Source: Bacteroidota bacterium
Lineage (GTDB): Bacteria; Bacteroidota; Bacteroidia; Chitinophagales; Saprospiraceae
Assembly: GCA_029557915.1 (NCBI GenBank)
Contig: JAKQHS010000002.1
Span: 186,001 to 250,000 of the forward strand
Length of the DNA: 64,000 nt
Reading direction: 5' to 3'
Positions 17,539 through 25,561 of this stretch are shown here, piece after piece. The position numbers and the translations under genes were made by a program. The notes under the pieces were generated by a model. That model saw nothing but the letters and a program-made list of their open reading frames with translations. It had not been told where the DNA came from and did not search any database. Position 1 is the first letter of the stretch; each line of letters opens with the position of its first letter.

Positions 17539-18162
17539 ATGACCGTTACCCTATTACTGGTGATCGCCAATGTGATCATCTCCTGGCAGGCCTTTCAGCG
17601 CCACGATATCCTGGATAAACTCAAACACTGGCCCTACGCCGAGAAAAGAAACCGTGAATATTCCAGGTTGTTGACGGGGATCTTCCTGCACGGCGACTAC
17701 ATCCACCTGGCCCTGAACATGTATGCCCTGTATAGCTTCGGCACCCTGGTGGAACATCAGTTTGAAGCCTTGTTTGGAGGAACCGGCGGTAAAATCCTTT
17801 ACCTCTCCATGTACCTGTTGAGCGGGGTGTTTGCCAACCTGATGACTTATCACAAGCACCAGGACCAGCCTGCTTTCGCTTCCGTCGGCGCTTCCGGAGC
17901 CGTGTCCGGAATCATGCTGTCCTTTGTGATTTTTTATCCCTGGGTCAAACTCCTTCTCTTTTACATCATTCCCATTCCGGGCATCCTGGCTTCCCTTTTG
18001 TTCCTGCTTTATTCAAGTTATGCGGCCAGGAAGGGGCATGGTTTTATTGATCATACCGCGCATTTCTGGGGAGCGGTTTTTGGTTTCGGTTTTACTTTTT
18101 TATTAAAACCTGCTTTGTTACCTTATTTTATTAATGAAGTGATCCAAGGCATTTCTTTCTAA
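17539..18162 (+). CDS. rhomboid family intramembrane serine protease
   Basis: 207 residues with six predicted transmembrane helices. The catalytic dyad is visible: Ser119 in GASG and His175 in AHFWGAVFGF, with the preceding GIFLHGDYIHLALNMYALY (loop 1/TM2 His and Asn) typical of the family. It cleaves single-pass membrane proteins within the bilayer of the inner membrane. Substrates are unknown. Last gene of the plus-strand run; the minus-strand ABC gene converges on it. Confidence 0.93.
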   Translation: MTVTLLLVIANVIISWQAFQRHDILDKLKHWPYAEKRNREYSRLLTGIFLHGDYIHLALNMYALYSFGTLVEHQFEALFGGTGGKILYLSMYLLSGVFANLMTYHKHQDQPAFASVGASGAVSGIMLSFVIFYPWVKLLLFYIIPIPGILASLLFLLYSSYAARKGHGFIDHTAHFWGAVFGFGFTFLLKPALLPYFINEVIQGISF

Positions 18163-18241
18163 CCTTGCGAAGCGGTCCGGTAAGATTGTTTTCTGCAGGC
18201 TCAAAGGACCCGTTCCCTTTTTACTTTGAGTTCCCCGTCTT

Positions 18242-18964
18242 TTACCTGGAGCCGGCGGCCACCTCGTAACGAACTATCGTAGGATTGACCTGGTCGGTTT
18301 CCACTACGCCATCCCGCATCCGGATGATCCGGTGGGCATGCAGGGAAATATCGTGTTCATGGGTGACCAGGATGATCGTATTCCCCTGGTTATGAATTCT
18401 TTCGAAAATCCTCATGATTTCATCGCTGGTCTTTGAATCCAGGTTGCCGGTAGGCTCATCGGCCAGTATGATGCTCGGGTTATTGACCAATGCCCGGGCG
18501 ATGGCCACCCGTTGACGCTGCCCCCCGGAAAGTTCATTCGGTTTATGGGACATCCGGTCTTCGAGTCCTACAATTTCAAGCACGAATTCTGCCCGCTCGA
18601 TGCGTTGGGACTTGCTCATTCCCGCATAAATCAGCGGCAAGGCCACATTATCCAGGGCGGTAAGCCGGGGAAGCAAGTTAAAAGTCTGGAATACAAAGCC
18701 GATTTCCTTGTTGCGGATCTGCGCCAGTTCCCGGTCTTTCATATGGCTGACATCGTTTCCATTGAGATGGTAAGTGCCGCTGGTGGGCGTATCGAGGCAT
18801 CCCATAAGGTTCATCAGGGTTGACTTGCCGCTGCCGGAAGGGCCCATCAGCGCGGCGTACTCATTCTTATAAATGGACAGGTTCACGCCGTTCAGGGCAT
18901 GTACGACATCCTCGCCCATGATATAGGTTTTGGTCAGTCCTTCGATTTCAATCAATGCACTCAT
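18242..18964 (-). CDS. ABC transporter ATP-binding protein (MacB/LolD type)
   Basis: 240 residues. Walker [11 protein letters not shown]-loop [18 protein letters not shown], signature [15 protein letters not shown], Walker [13 protein letters not shown], switch His in LVTHEHD. The sequence is of the MacB/LolD/FtsE group, which powers type VII ABC systems that move lipoproteins or drugs without transport through a membrane pore. No permease is adjacent, so the partner must be elsewhere. Start overlaps the gatC stop by ATGA, meaning translational coupling. Confidence 0.92.
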   Translation of the reverse strand: MSALIEIEGLTKTYIMGEDVVHALNGVNLSIYKNEYAALMGPSGSGKSTLMNLMGCLDTPTSGTYHLNGNDVSHMKDRELAQIRNKEIGFVFQTFNLLPRLTALDNVALPLIYAGMSKSQRIERAEFVLEIVGLEDRMSHKPNELSGGQRQRVAIARALVNNPSIILADEPTGNLDSKTSDEIMRIFERIHNQGNTIILVTHEHDISLHAHRIIRMRDGVVETDQVNPTIVRYEVAAGSR

Positions 18965-19251
18965 TTTTCAATTACTTTAGGCACCAGAAAATAGGGGTCT
19001 TCCTTAAACCGGGCATTATGAAGGGCTTCCGCGGCCGGCAGGCTCGATGGCTTGTCGTCCGTACGCAGGGGACTGTGGTCCGCTCCCAGGTAAACGAGGG
19101 GCTCGAGGCCTTCCGTATTGATTTCCTGCAATTTGTCAACCATTTGTAAAATTTGCTGCAAATCCCCCTGCATTTGGCGGCGTTCCTCTTCGGTCAGCTC
19201 CAGTTGCGCCAGGGTTTCGAGTTTTAAAATTAAATCGCGGCCTATCTCCAT
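18961..19251 (-). CDS. gatC: Asp/Glu-tRNA amidotransferase subunit C
   Basis: 96 residues, standard GatC length. Typical layout: [31 protein letters not shown], a linker with GLEPLVYLG, then the [16 protein letters not shown] and FLVPKVI C-terminal motifs. Stabiliser subunit of GatCAB, which makes Gln-tRNA(Gln) and Asn-tRNA(Asn) by transamidation. gatA and gatB are not in this window, a common split in Bacteroidota. Its stop overlaps the start of the ABC ATPase. Confidence 0.93.
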   Translation of the reverse strand: MEIGRDLILKLETLAQLELTEEERRQMQGDLQQILQMVDKLQEINTEGLEPLVYLGADHSPLRTDDKPSSLPAAEALHNARFKEDPYFLVPKVIEK

Positions 19252-19313
19252 GGTTTATTTATTAGATCAGTACCCTGAAATGATCGCTAAAGGTACGATT
19301 TTAAACTCTTACC

Positions 19314-19338
19314 TAATTTTGCCTGAAATAGTATCTTT
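19314..19338 (+). promoter_or_regulatory. promoter candidates for deoxynucleoside kinase
   Basis: TAATTTTG at 19314-19321 matches the -7 consensus; a second, near match TATCTTTC lies at 19331-19338, 9 bases before the ATG. Either could serve. No TTG at -33 is seen. Confidence 0.3.
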
Positions 19339-19347
19339 CACCCCCGA

Positions 19348-19980
19348 ATGCAGTCAGAACCGATCAAACACATCGCCATTGCTGGCAATATCGGTGCAGG
19401 CAAAACGTCGCTGGCCACCCAGCTTGCCCGCCACTACCGCTGGGACGTTTTATATGAAGATGCTTCGGACAATCCTTATCTCGCCGACTTTTATTTTGAT
19501 ATGAACCGGTGGTCCTTCAACCTGCAAATCCATTTCCTGCACAGCAGGTACCGGCAGGTCCTGTCCATTCGGGCCGGAACGTCACCGGTGATCCAGGATC
19601 GCACCATCTATGAAGACGCCCACATCTTCGCTCCAAACCTTTTCGAAATGGGCCTGATGTCCAAAAGGGATTTTGAAAGCTATCAGCATTTGTTCCAGAC
19701 CATGTCGTCCCAGATCGCCCCTCCGGACCTCCTGATCTACCTCAGGGCCAATATCCCCACCCTGGTCGACCACATCCAATCCCGGGGCCGGGATTACGAA
19801 GGCAATATGAGCCTTGATTATTTAAAGAAACTGAATAAAAAATACGATGACTGGATCGAGCAATATCCTTCCGAATTGCTGATCGTGCCTGTTGACGAAC
19901 TGGACTTTATCAACCGGTCCGAAGACCTGGGCAAAATCATCAATATGGTAGACAGCAAAATCCATGGCCTGTTCTCCTGA
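19348..19980 (+). CDS. deoxynucleoside kinase (dAK/dGK type)
   Basis: 210 residues. P-loop GNIGAGKTSL near the start, catalytic/lid motifs DRTIYEDAHIFA and SRGRDYEGN with the LID arginines. This is the Dck/dGK family, which phosphorylates deoxynucleosides with ATP for dNTP salvage in the cytosol; the exact base preference cannot be read. It diverges from gatC and is followed 18 bp later by the S9 peptidase gene on the same strand. Confidence 0.9.
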   Translation: MQSEPIKHIAIAGNIGAGKTSLATQLARHYRWDVLYEDASDNPYLADFYFDMNRWSFNLQIHFLHSRYRQVLSIRAGTSPVIQDRTIYEDAHIFAPNLFEMGLMSKRDFESYQHLFQTMSSQIAPPDLLIYLRANIPTLVDHIQSRGRDYEGNMSLDYLKKLNKKYDDWIEQYPSELLIVPVDELDFINRSEDLGKIINMVDSKIHGLFS

Positions 19981-19998
19981 CCTGTAATTTTCTTCTTT

Positions 19999-22161
19999 AT
20001 GCAAAAAAAATTATTCATCACGCTGGCCTGTCTCTGCAGTATGACGGCCTGTAAACAAAATCCATCCACCGAAACAACCATGTCAAACAGCGTCTTCCAC
20101 CCTGAGCGATTCCAGGCGCCCATTGCCTCCGAAAAACCCAAAGAACTTACGGCGAGCGGGGATACCCGGATCGACCCCTATTACTGGCTCAACGAAAGGG
20201 AAAACCCCGAAGTGACCGCTTTCCTGGAAGCGGAAAACAAGTATGCGGACAGCGTCCTGGCGCCGGTAAAACAACTCAAGGAGGATCTGTTCCTGGAACT
20301 GAAATCCCGGATCAAGGAAGACGACAGCACCGTGCCCTATCTCAAAAAGGGGTACTATTATTATACCCGATTCGAAACCGGAAAAGAATACCCGATTTTT
20401 TGCAGGAAGAAGGGCAGTCTCGAAAGCCAGGAGGAAGTATTGCTTAATGTAAACCATCTGGCGGCAGGTCATCCCTACATCCTTGCCGGCAACATCCAGG
20501 TCAGCCCGGATGACCGGTACATGGCTTATATCGAGGATACCACCGGAAGGAATTTGTTTACGGCTTATATCAAAGACCTCAGGACCGGCCAGCTGCTGAA
20601 AGACCGTTTTGAAACGGCGGGCGGCGTGGAATGGATCAATGATTCCAAAACCATCATTTACGAAACCAAAGATCCGGTGACCCTGCGCACCAACAAGATC
20701 TGGAGGCACCGCCTCGGCTCCACCCAGGATGAATTATTATTCGAAGAAAAGGACGAGACGGCTTACTGCAGCATCGGCAAGTCCAAATCGGATACCTACC
20801 TGTTTCTCAATCATGGCTACACGCAGAATATCGAGGCTCATTTTATGTCCGCCGATGATCCCAACGGCAGCTTTACCCTGATCAAGCCCAGGGAAAAGGA
20901 TTTTTATTATTCCGTCGAGCATTTCGGGGATCATTTTTATATCATGACCAATAAGGACGGGGCCAAAAATTTCAAGATCATGCAGGCCCCGGTCAAATCG
21001 TTTACGGTCGAAAACTGGAAAGACCTCATTCCCCATGATGAAGAAGTATTGATTGAAAGTTTCGACATCTTCAAAAACTTCCTCGTGGTGCAGGAACGCC
21101 AAAACGGGCTCAACCAGATCCTCGTCAGAAAATGGGCGGATTCCAGCTCCCACTTCATCGATTTTGGCGAACCGACTTATGCCGCTCATTTCGGTGCAAA
21201 TCCCGAATTCGACACGGACAAACTGCGGTATGTGTTCAATTCCTTCAAAACCCCACCATCCACCATTGATTACGACATGGTGAATAAAAGCAAGGAGATA
21301 AAAAAAGTACAAGCGGTGTTGGGAGGCTATGACCCCAATCAATACGAGACGGAACTGGTCTGGGTCGAGGCCAAAGACAAAACCCGGGTACCCCTGTCCC
21401 TGATCTACCGGAAAGGAATGAAAAAAGACGGCACGGCAGCCTGTTACCTGGTGGGCTATGGGTCCTATGGTTCCACTTATGACCCGGATTTCAACAGCAA
21501 CTGGATCAGCCTGGTGGACCGCGGATTTGTTTGTGGCATCGCCCATATCCGCGGAGGCATGGAGATGGGATTCAAATGGTATGAGCAGGGTAAAATGAAA
21601 AACAAGATGAATACCTTCACGGACTTCATCGATTGTGCCCAGTGGCTGGTGGATCAGAAATATACTTCGAAAGACCGGTTGTTTGCCACCGGCCGGAGCG
21701 CAGGAGGGCTGTTGATGGGTGCCGTGACGAACATGAGGCCCGACTTATTCCGGGGCATCATCACCGGAGTGCCTTTCGTGGATGTGCTCACCACCATGTC
21801 CGATCCCTCGATCCCCCTGACTACCGGGGAATATACCGAATGGGGCAATCCCGCCATCAAAGACCAGTACGAATACATGAAACAGTATTCACCCTACGAC
21901 AACCTGAAGGAAGGAAATTACCCCAATCTCTATGTGAGTACTTCGCTGAACGATTCCCAGGTCCAGTATTTCGAACCTGCAAAATATGTGGCTAAACTGC
22001 GCAAGCTCAAGAAGGACAACAATGCACTGCTCCTGGTCACCAACATGACCGGATCACATGGAGGCTCGTCCGGCCGCTTTGAACGCTTGCATGAAAGGGC
22101 AAATGAATACGCGTTTATGCTGGGCCTGATGGGGATCACCGACGCAAAAATCAGGAATTAG
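19999..22161 (+). CDS. S9 prolyl oligopeptidase/protease II lipoprotein
   Basis: 720 residues with a lipoprotein signal peptide (Cys18 in SMTAC). N-terminal seven-bladed propeller (about 70-440) and C-terminal alpha/beta hydrolase. Catalytic residues: Ser567 (GRSAGGLLMG), Asp652 (STSLNDSQV) and His687 (TGSHGGSSGR). Closest to oligopeptidase B, which cuts after Lys/Arg in short peptides; acidic pocket residues were not checked. The lipobox places it in the periplasm or outer membrane, unlike the cytosolic E. coli enzyme. Full length. Confidence 0.93.
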   Translation: MQKKLFITLACLCSMTACKQNPSTETTMSNSVFHPERFQAPIASEKPKELTASGDTRIDPYYWLNERENPEVTAFLEAENKYADSVLAPVKQLKEDLFLELKSRIKEDDSTVPYLKKGYYYYTRFETGKEYPIFCRKKGSLESQEEVLLNVNHLAAGHPYILAGNIQVSPDDRYMAYIEDTTGRNLFTAYIKDLRTGQLLKDRFETAGGVEWINDSKTIIYETKDPVTLRTNKIWRHRLGSTQDELLFEEKDETAYCSIGKSKSDTYLFLNHGYTQNIEAHFMSADDPNGSFTLIKPREKDFYYSVEHFGDHFYIMTNKDGAKNFKIMQAPVKSFTVENWKDLIPHDEEVLIESFDIFKNFLVVQERQNGLNQILVRKWADSSSHFIDFGEPTYAAHFGANPEFDTDKLRYVFNSFKTPPSTIDYDMVNKSKEIKKVQAVLGGYDPNQYETELVWVEAKDKTRVPLSLIYRKGMKKDGTAACYLVGYGSYGSTYDPDFNSNWISLVDRGFVCGIAHIRGGMEMGFKWYEQGKMKNKMNTFTDFIDCAQWLVDQKYTSKDRLFATGRSAGGLLMGAVTNMRPDLFRGIITGVPFVDVLTTMSDPSIPLTTGEYTEWGNPAIKDQYEYMKQYSPYDNLKEGNYPNLYVSTSLNDSQVQYFEPAKYVAKLRKLKKDNNALLLVTNMTGSHGGSSGRFERLHERANEYAFMLGLMGITDAKIRN

Positions 22162-22186
22162 ACCGGTGGTCGGCAGAACCGGGTGA

Positions 22187-22375
22187 TCAGGCCTTGGGTT
22201 TTATTTTAGTGCCGCTCACCGGATTTTCCATTTTGGGCTGTTCGCCCGAAGGCCCAGCCTGCCGCTGAGGCATGGAAACAAAGAGCAGGGCGGCCAGAAT
22301 GGCGGCGTGTACAATGATTGTAATCATCCAGGCGGCTGCCCGGTCGTTCAACTCATTCTTTTCGGATTGTTTCAT
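22187..22375 (-). CDS. small single-pass membrane protein
   Basis: 62 residues from the ATG at 22375. Not recognised. A charged N-terminus (MKQSEKNELNDRAA) is followed by one transmembrane helix (about 15-37) and a polar, Pro- and Lys-rich tail. The helix and its surroundings resemble the N-terminus of TonB-like energy transducers, but the TonB C-terminal domain is absent. It may be a stand-alone small protein or a remnant. It is antisense-free and lies between the S9 peptidase and the carbonic anhydrase. Confidence 0.5.
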   Translation of the reverse strand: MKQSEKNELNDRAAAWMITIIVHAAILAALLFVSMPQRQAGPSGEQPKMENPVSGTKIKPKA

Positions 22376-22508
22376 ACCGGTATTTCTGAAAAAAACGTGC
22401 CAAATACCTGTAAATCGTATTAATGCCTGGTTAAATGCAGAAATCATGGGTTAACAAATTATTTAAGCTTTCCGGACCACCGGCATCCAAACCAACCCGG
22501 GATGTATT

Positions 22509-22516
22509 TAATTTTG
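22509..22516 (+). promoter_or_regulatory. -7 box for carbonic anhydrase gene
   Basis: TAATTTTG matches TAnnTTTG exactly, 31 bases before the ATG. No TTG was found at -33. Confidence 0.35.
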
Positions 22517-22547
22517 TAACAGAAAAAGGTTTCAGTTAACCCCTTTT

Positions 22548-23249
22548 ATGAAAAAATTACATTCAACCTTCCTTACAGCATGCAGTCTTTTAATCCTTTC
22601 ATGCGCCACACTTAAGAATCAAAACAGCGAGCCGTCTACCGCCCTGGAACGCTTACAGGCAGGGAATGCCCGGTTTTATTCCCATCACATGAAACATCCC
22701 GACCAGGGTCCCAAACGGGTTGAGACGACCGCATTAAAACAACAGCCCTTTGCGGTGGTGGTCACCTGTTCGGATTCCCGGGTAGCCCCGGAAATCCTCT
22801 TTGATGAAGGGATCGGGGACCTCTTTGTGATCCGCAACGCCGGAAATATCGTGGAAGAAGAAGACGTCCTGGCAAGTATTGAATACGCGGTGGTCCATCT
22901 GGGTGTGCGGACCATCCTGATCATGGGCCATGAGGAATGCGGAGCCATCCAGGCTATGGTAGCAGGCCCTGATCACGCCGGCCACCATGAACCGGCCCAT
23001 ATTGAAGCGATCCTGGATAAATTAAAAAAAGAAGAGGAGGAAAAGGCCGTATTGGACAGCCCCGCACGCGGCCAGGAACGGGTCCATCAATGTGTGGTCG
23101 CCAATGTAATGCATGGAATCCATGCGGTCGAAGACACGCTGAAATCCGAGGATATGGTCCCGAAAGAAGGCCTGTCCATCCTGGGGGCCGTATATGATAT
23201 TCATTCCGGAAAGGTCGTTTTTTTACCCGCCGGCCGGAGCACCTTTTAG
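22548..23249 (+). CDS. beta-class carbonic anhydrase, lipoprotein
   Basis: 233 residues. Zinc ligands and active site: Cys74, Asp76 and Arg78 (VTCSDSRVAPE), His128 and Cys131 (GHEECGA). Interconverts CO2 and bicarbonate. Most beta carbonic anhydrases are cytosolic; this one has a lipoprotein signal peptide with Cys19 (LILSC), placing it in the periplasm or outer membrane, where it could supply or trap CO2. Full length. A GC-rich hairpin overlaps the stop codon. It is followed by the regulatory region of the Phe/Tyr operon. Confidence 0.92.
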   Translation: MKKLHSTFLTACSLLILSCATLKNQNSEPSTALERLQAGNARFYSHHMKHPDQGPKRVETTALKQQPFAVVVTCSDSRVAPEILFDEGIGDLFVIRNAGNIVEEEDVLASIEYAVVHLGVRTILIMGHEECGAIQAMVAGPDHAGHHEPAHIEAILDKLKKEEEEKAVLDSPARGQERVHQCVVANVMHGIHAVEDTLKSEDMVPKEGLSILGAVYDIHSGKVVFLPAGRSTF

Positions 23250-23260
23250 GCCGGTTATTT
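23230..23260 (+). terminator. weak terminator after carbonic anhydrase
   Basis: CCGGCC (23230-23235) pairs with GGCCGG (23249-23254) across the stop codon and is followed by TTATTT. The stem is short (6 bp) but all G-C. Confidence 0.35.
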
Positions 23261-23333
23261 CCCGCGAGAGAAAAAGAATTAAAACAGCCTTTTTTGTTAT
23301 TTTCAAATTTTATATATGTACAATAAATATTTT

Positions 23334-23372
23334 TTCCCGCGGGAACAAATCCGGAAAATCCGTATAAATTTG
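23334..23372 (+). promoter_or_regulatory. Phe/Tyr operon promoter with palindromic operator candidate
   Basis: TAAATTTG at 23365-23372 matches the Bacteroidota -7 consensus. Where the -33 TTG should lie there is instead a perfect 12-bp palindrome, TTCCCGCGGGAA (23334-23345), plus a smaller CGGA/TCCG inverted repeat (23352-23362). A DNA-binding regulator at the palindrome is inferred. The start point would be about 23378, a few bases before the leader peptide ATG. Confidence 0.5.
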
Positions 23373-23383
23373 TCCCGGTGAAA

Positions 23384-23449
23384 ATGAGTACCTATTTCGG
23401 TTTTTATTTTAGCTACTATTATTCCAATGGTAGGATGACCGAAGTTTGA
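23384..23449 (+). CDS. Tyr/Phe-rich attenuation leader peptide
   Basis: A 21-codon open frame (ATG to TGA) with Tyr at residues 4, 8, 11, 12 and 13 and Phe at 5, 7 and 9: eight aromatic codons within ten positions. It begins about 6 bases after the predicted transcription start, ends 22 bp before a strong hairpin, and precedes pheA by 77 bp. This is the classic layout of an attenuator leader peptide, in which ribosome stalling at Tyr/Phe codons under amino acid shortage alters RNA folding. It is too short for usual gene finders. Confidence 0.82.
   Translation: MSTYFGFYFSYYYSNGRMTEV
23394..23445 (+). promoter_or_regulatory. pause (1:2) hairpin of the attenuator
   Basis: ATTTCGGT (23394-23401), inside the Tyr/Phe codon run, can pair with ACCGAAGT (23438-23445), just before the leader stop codon: 8 bp with one G-U. 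A ribosome stalled on the aromatic codons would block it. A clear antiterminator partner for the terminator arm was not resolved by eye. Confidence 0.5.
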
Positions 23450-23471
23450 TTCAAATTCAAAAAAAATATAA

Positions 23472-23515
23472 ACTGAAGGGAGTCCTTGAAAATTCGAGGC
23501 TCCCTTCAGTGTTTT
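23472..23515 (+). terminator. attenuator terminator upstream of pheA
   Basis: Perfect 11-bp stem ACTGAAGGGAG (23472-23482) with CTCCCTTCAGT (23500-23510). The loop can extend the stem by CCT/AGG and GAA/TTC pairs, and GTTTT follows. The U tract is short, but stem and position between leader peptide and pheA fit a regulated terminator. Confidence 0.72.
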
Positions 23516-23526
23516 AAGAAACTGTT

Positions 23527-24399
23527 GTGACAAAATTGAATACAGACCAGACCAAACCGGAGACCCTGCGGGTAGCCATCCAGGGCTACCGGGGAGCTTT
23601 CCACGATATCGCGGTCCAGCGCTATTTTAAGGGTCATCCCCTGGAGGTGGCAGAGACCGAAACCTTTGAAGAAATCGTGCAACTGGTGGAAAAAAAACAG
23701 GTGGATTTTGGGGCGATGGCGATAGAAAATACCATTTACGGTATGCTGATGCCTAACTACAACCTGCTCAACAAAGCCAGGGTATCGATACATGGTGAAG
23801 TTTATCTCCGGATTCAGCAGAACCTGATCGCCTGGCCGGGCCAGAAGCCGGAAGACCTCAAAGAGGTGCATTCCCACCCCATCGCCATAGAACAATGCCG
23901 GGAATATTTCAAAGCCTGGCCCCATATCAAACTGATTGAGTCTGTGGATACCGCCTGGAGCGTCAGGGAGGTGAAGGAAAAAAAGCTGAAAAGCCGGGGA
24001 GCCATTGGCAGCACCCTCGCCGCACAGCTGTACGGCCTGGAAATCCTCGTACCGTCGATTGAAACCAACAAGAAAAATTTCACCCGTTTCCTCATCATTG
24101 AGCGGAAAGGCAGTTCGAATCCCCTGCCCCATTCCAACAAAGCTTCCGTGATTTTTTCCCTCACCCATGAAGTGGGAAGCCTTCACCAGGTCCTTTCCAT
24201 ACTGGCTTCCCAGGAAGCCAATCTCACCAAAATCCAGTCCATTCCCATTCTTGGCAAACCTTTTGAGTATGCATTCTGGGTAGACCTGACGGCCGATCAC
24301 ATGCAAAAACTACTCACCGCCATTGATTCCATCGCACCCATGATCCATGATCTGAAAGTGCTGGGCATTTATCCAAAAGGAGCGCATTATGACCATTAA
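23527..24399 (+). CDS. pheA: prephenate dehydratase
   Basis: 290 residues, GTG start. PDT domain from about 15 (VAIQGYRGAFHDIAVQRYF), with the catalytic TRF motif in NFTRFLIIERKG near 200, then a C-terminal ACT domain (about 207-287; HEVGSLHQVLSIL and KIQSIPILGKPFEYAFWVDL) that binds Phe for feedback inhibition. Converts prephenate to phenylpyruvate. It has no chorismate mutase domain; that activity sits on the last gene of the operon. First structural gene of the Phe/Tyr operon, behind an attenuator. Overlaps the aminotransferase gene by 11 bp. Confidence 0.95.
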   Translation: MTKLNTDQTKPETLRVAIQGYRGAFHDIAVQRYFKGHPLEVAETETFEEIVQLVEKKQVDFGAMAIENTIYGMLMPNYNLLNKARVSIHGEVYLRIQQNLIAWPGQKPEDLKEVHSHPIAIEQCREYFKAWPHIKLIESVDTAWSVREVKEKKLKSRGAIGSTLAAQLYGLEILVPSIETNKKNFTRFLIIERKGSSNPLPHSNKASVIFSLTHEVGSLHQVLSILASQEANLTKIQSIPILGKPFEYAFWVDLTADHMQKLLTAIDSIAPMIHDLKVLGIYPKGAHYDH

Positions 24400-25561
24400 A
24401 CCAGCCCACCGGATCAATACCGTGGAAGAATATTATTTTTCTTCCAAACTCAGGGAGATCGCAGGCATGCGTGCCGGGGGCGCGGATGTCCTTAATCTCG
24501 GCATCGGATCGCCGGACCTGCCTCCCCATCCTTCCGTGATCGCCACCTTGCATGAATGGGCGCTCAGGCCCGATGCCCACGGTTATCAAGGTTACCAGGG
24601 TAGGCCGGAACTAAGGCTGGCCATGGCAAACTGGTACCGGTTGTATTTTGGGGTGAGCCTGGATCCTGAAAAAGAAGTCCTTCCCCTCCTGGGTTCAAAG
24701 GAAGGGATCATGCATATTTCCATGGCCTTCATCAATCCGGGGGACCGGGTACTGGTGCCGGATCCGGGCTATCCTACTTACAGTGCCGCGACCAAACTCG
24801 CCGGAGGAATACCGGAGACCTATGACCTCCTGCCTGAAAACAACTGGAAACCGGATATGCGAGCCCTGGAAAATATCGCTCCCGGTGAAATCAAACTGAT
24901 GTGGCTCAACTATCCTCATATGCCCACCGGACAAGCTGCCGATCTCAAAACCATGGAGACCTTGCTGAATTGGGCCCGGTCCAGGAACATCCTCCTGGTC
25001 AACGACAATCCGTACAGTTTTATCCTCAACCGCAACTACCTGTCCATCCTTTCCCTTGATGGGGCCCGGGAGCAGTCGATTGAACTGAACTCCATGAGCA
25101 AAGCCCAGAACATGGCAGGTTGGAGGGTGGGCATGGCCATTTCAAACCCTGAGTTTATCAACCACATCATCCGGTTTAAAAGCAATATGGACAGCGGCAT
25201 GTTTTTACCCGTTCAAATGGCTGCCGTGAAAGCGCTGGAACTCGGTCAGGATTGGTATGATCAGCTCAACGAAATCTATACCGGCCGGAAAGACCTGGCT
25301 GCGGCCATCCTGAAGGCTGCCGGATGTACCCTGCAGGATAACCAGCAGGGTTTGTTCCTCTGGGGCAGGATCCCCGATAAGTATGAAGACAGTTATGCCC
25401 TTAGTGACCGGATCCTCCGGCAAGCCCATGTCTTTATAACCCCGGGGGGTATTTTTGGCAACAACGGAAACCAATACCTCAGGATTTCTCTCTGCAGCAA
25501 ACCGGAAGTGCTGCAGCAAGGCCTCGACCGAATTCAAAAACTTAAACTGCAGGCATCATGA
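24389..25561 (+). CDS. class I/II aminotransferase for Phe/Tyr synthesis
   Basis: 390 residues. Fold type I PLP enzyme: substrate-side LNLGIGSPDLPPHPSV, YQGYQGRPELRLAMANWY, cofactor residues in NYPHMPTGQ and NDNPYSF, and the Schiff-base Lys238 in SMSKAQNMAGWRVG. The operon context makes it the likely transaminase for phenylpyruvate and 4-hydroxyphenylpyruvate, giving Phe and Tyr. Sequence alone would also allow aspartate or LL-diaminopimelate aminotransferase. Overlaps pheA and tyrA by a few bases, so translation is coupled. Confidence 0.9.
   Translation: MTIKPAHRINTVEEYYFSSKLREIAGMRAGGADVLNLGIGSPDLPPHPSVIATLHEWALRPDAHGYQGYQGRPELRLAMANWYRLYFGVSLDPEKEVLPLLGSKEGIMHISMAFINPGDRVLVPDPGYPTYSAATKLAGGIPETYDLLPENNWKPDMRALENIAPGEIKLMWLNYPHMPTGQAADLKTMETLLNWARSRNILLVNDNPYSFILNRNYLSILSLDGAREQSIELNSMSKAQNMAGWRVGMAISNPEFINHIIRFKSNMDSGMFLPVQMAAVKALELGQDWYDQLNEIYTGRKDLAAAILKAAGCTLQDNQQGLFLWGRIPDKYEDSYALSDRILRQAHVFITPGGIFGNNGNQYLRISLCSKPEVLQQGLDRIQKLKLQAS

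Noticed and set aside
18200-18228. Hairpin CTCAAAG/CTTTGAG between the rhomboid and ABC genes as a terminator
   Set aside because: Stem is 7 bp with a long loop and no clear U tract in either direction.
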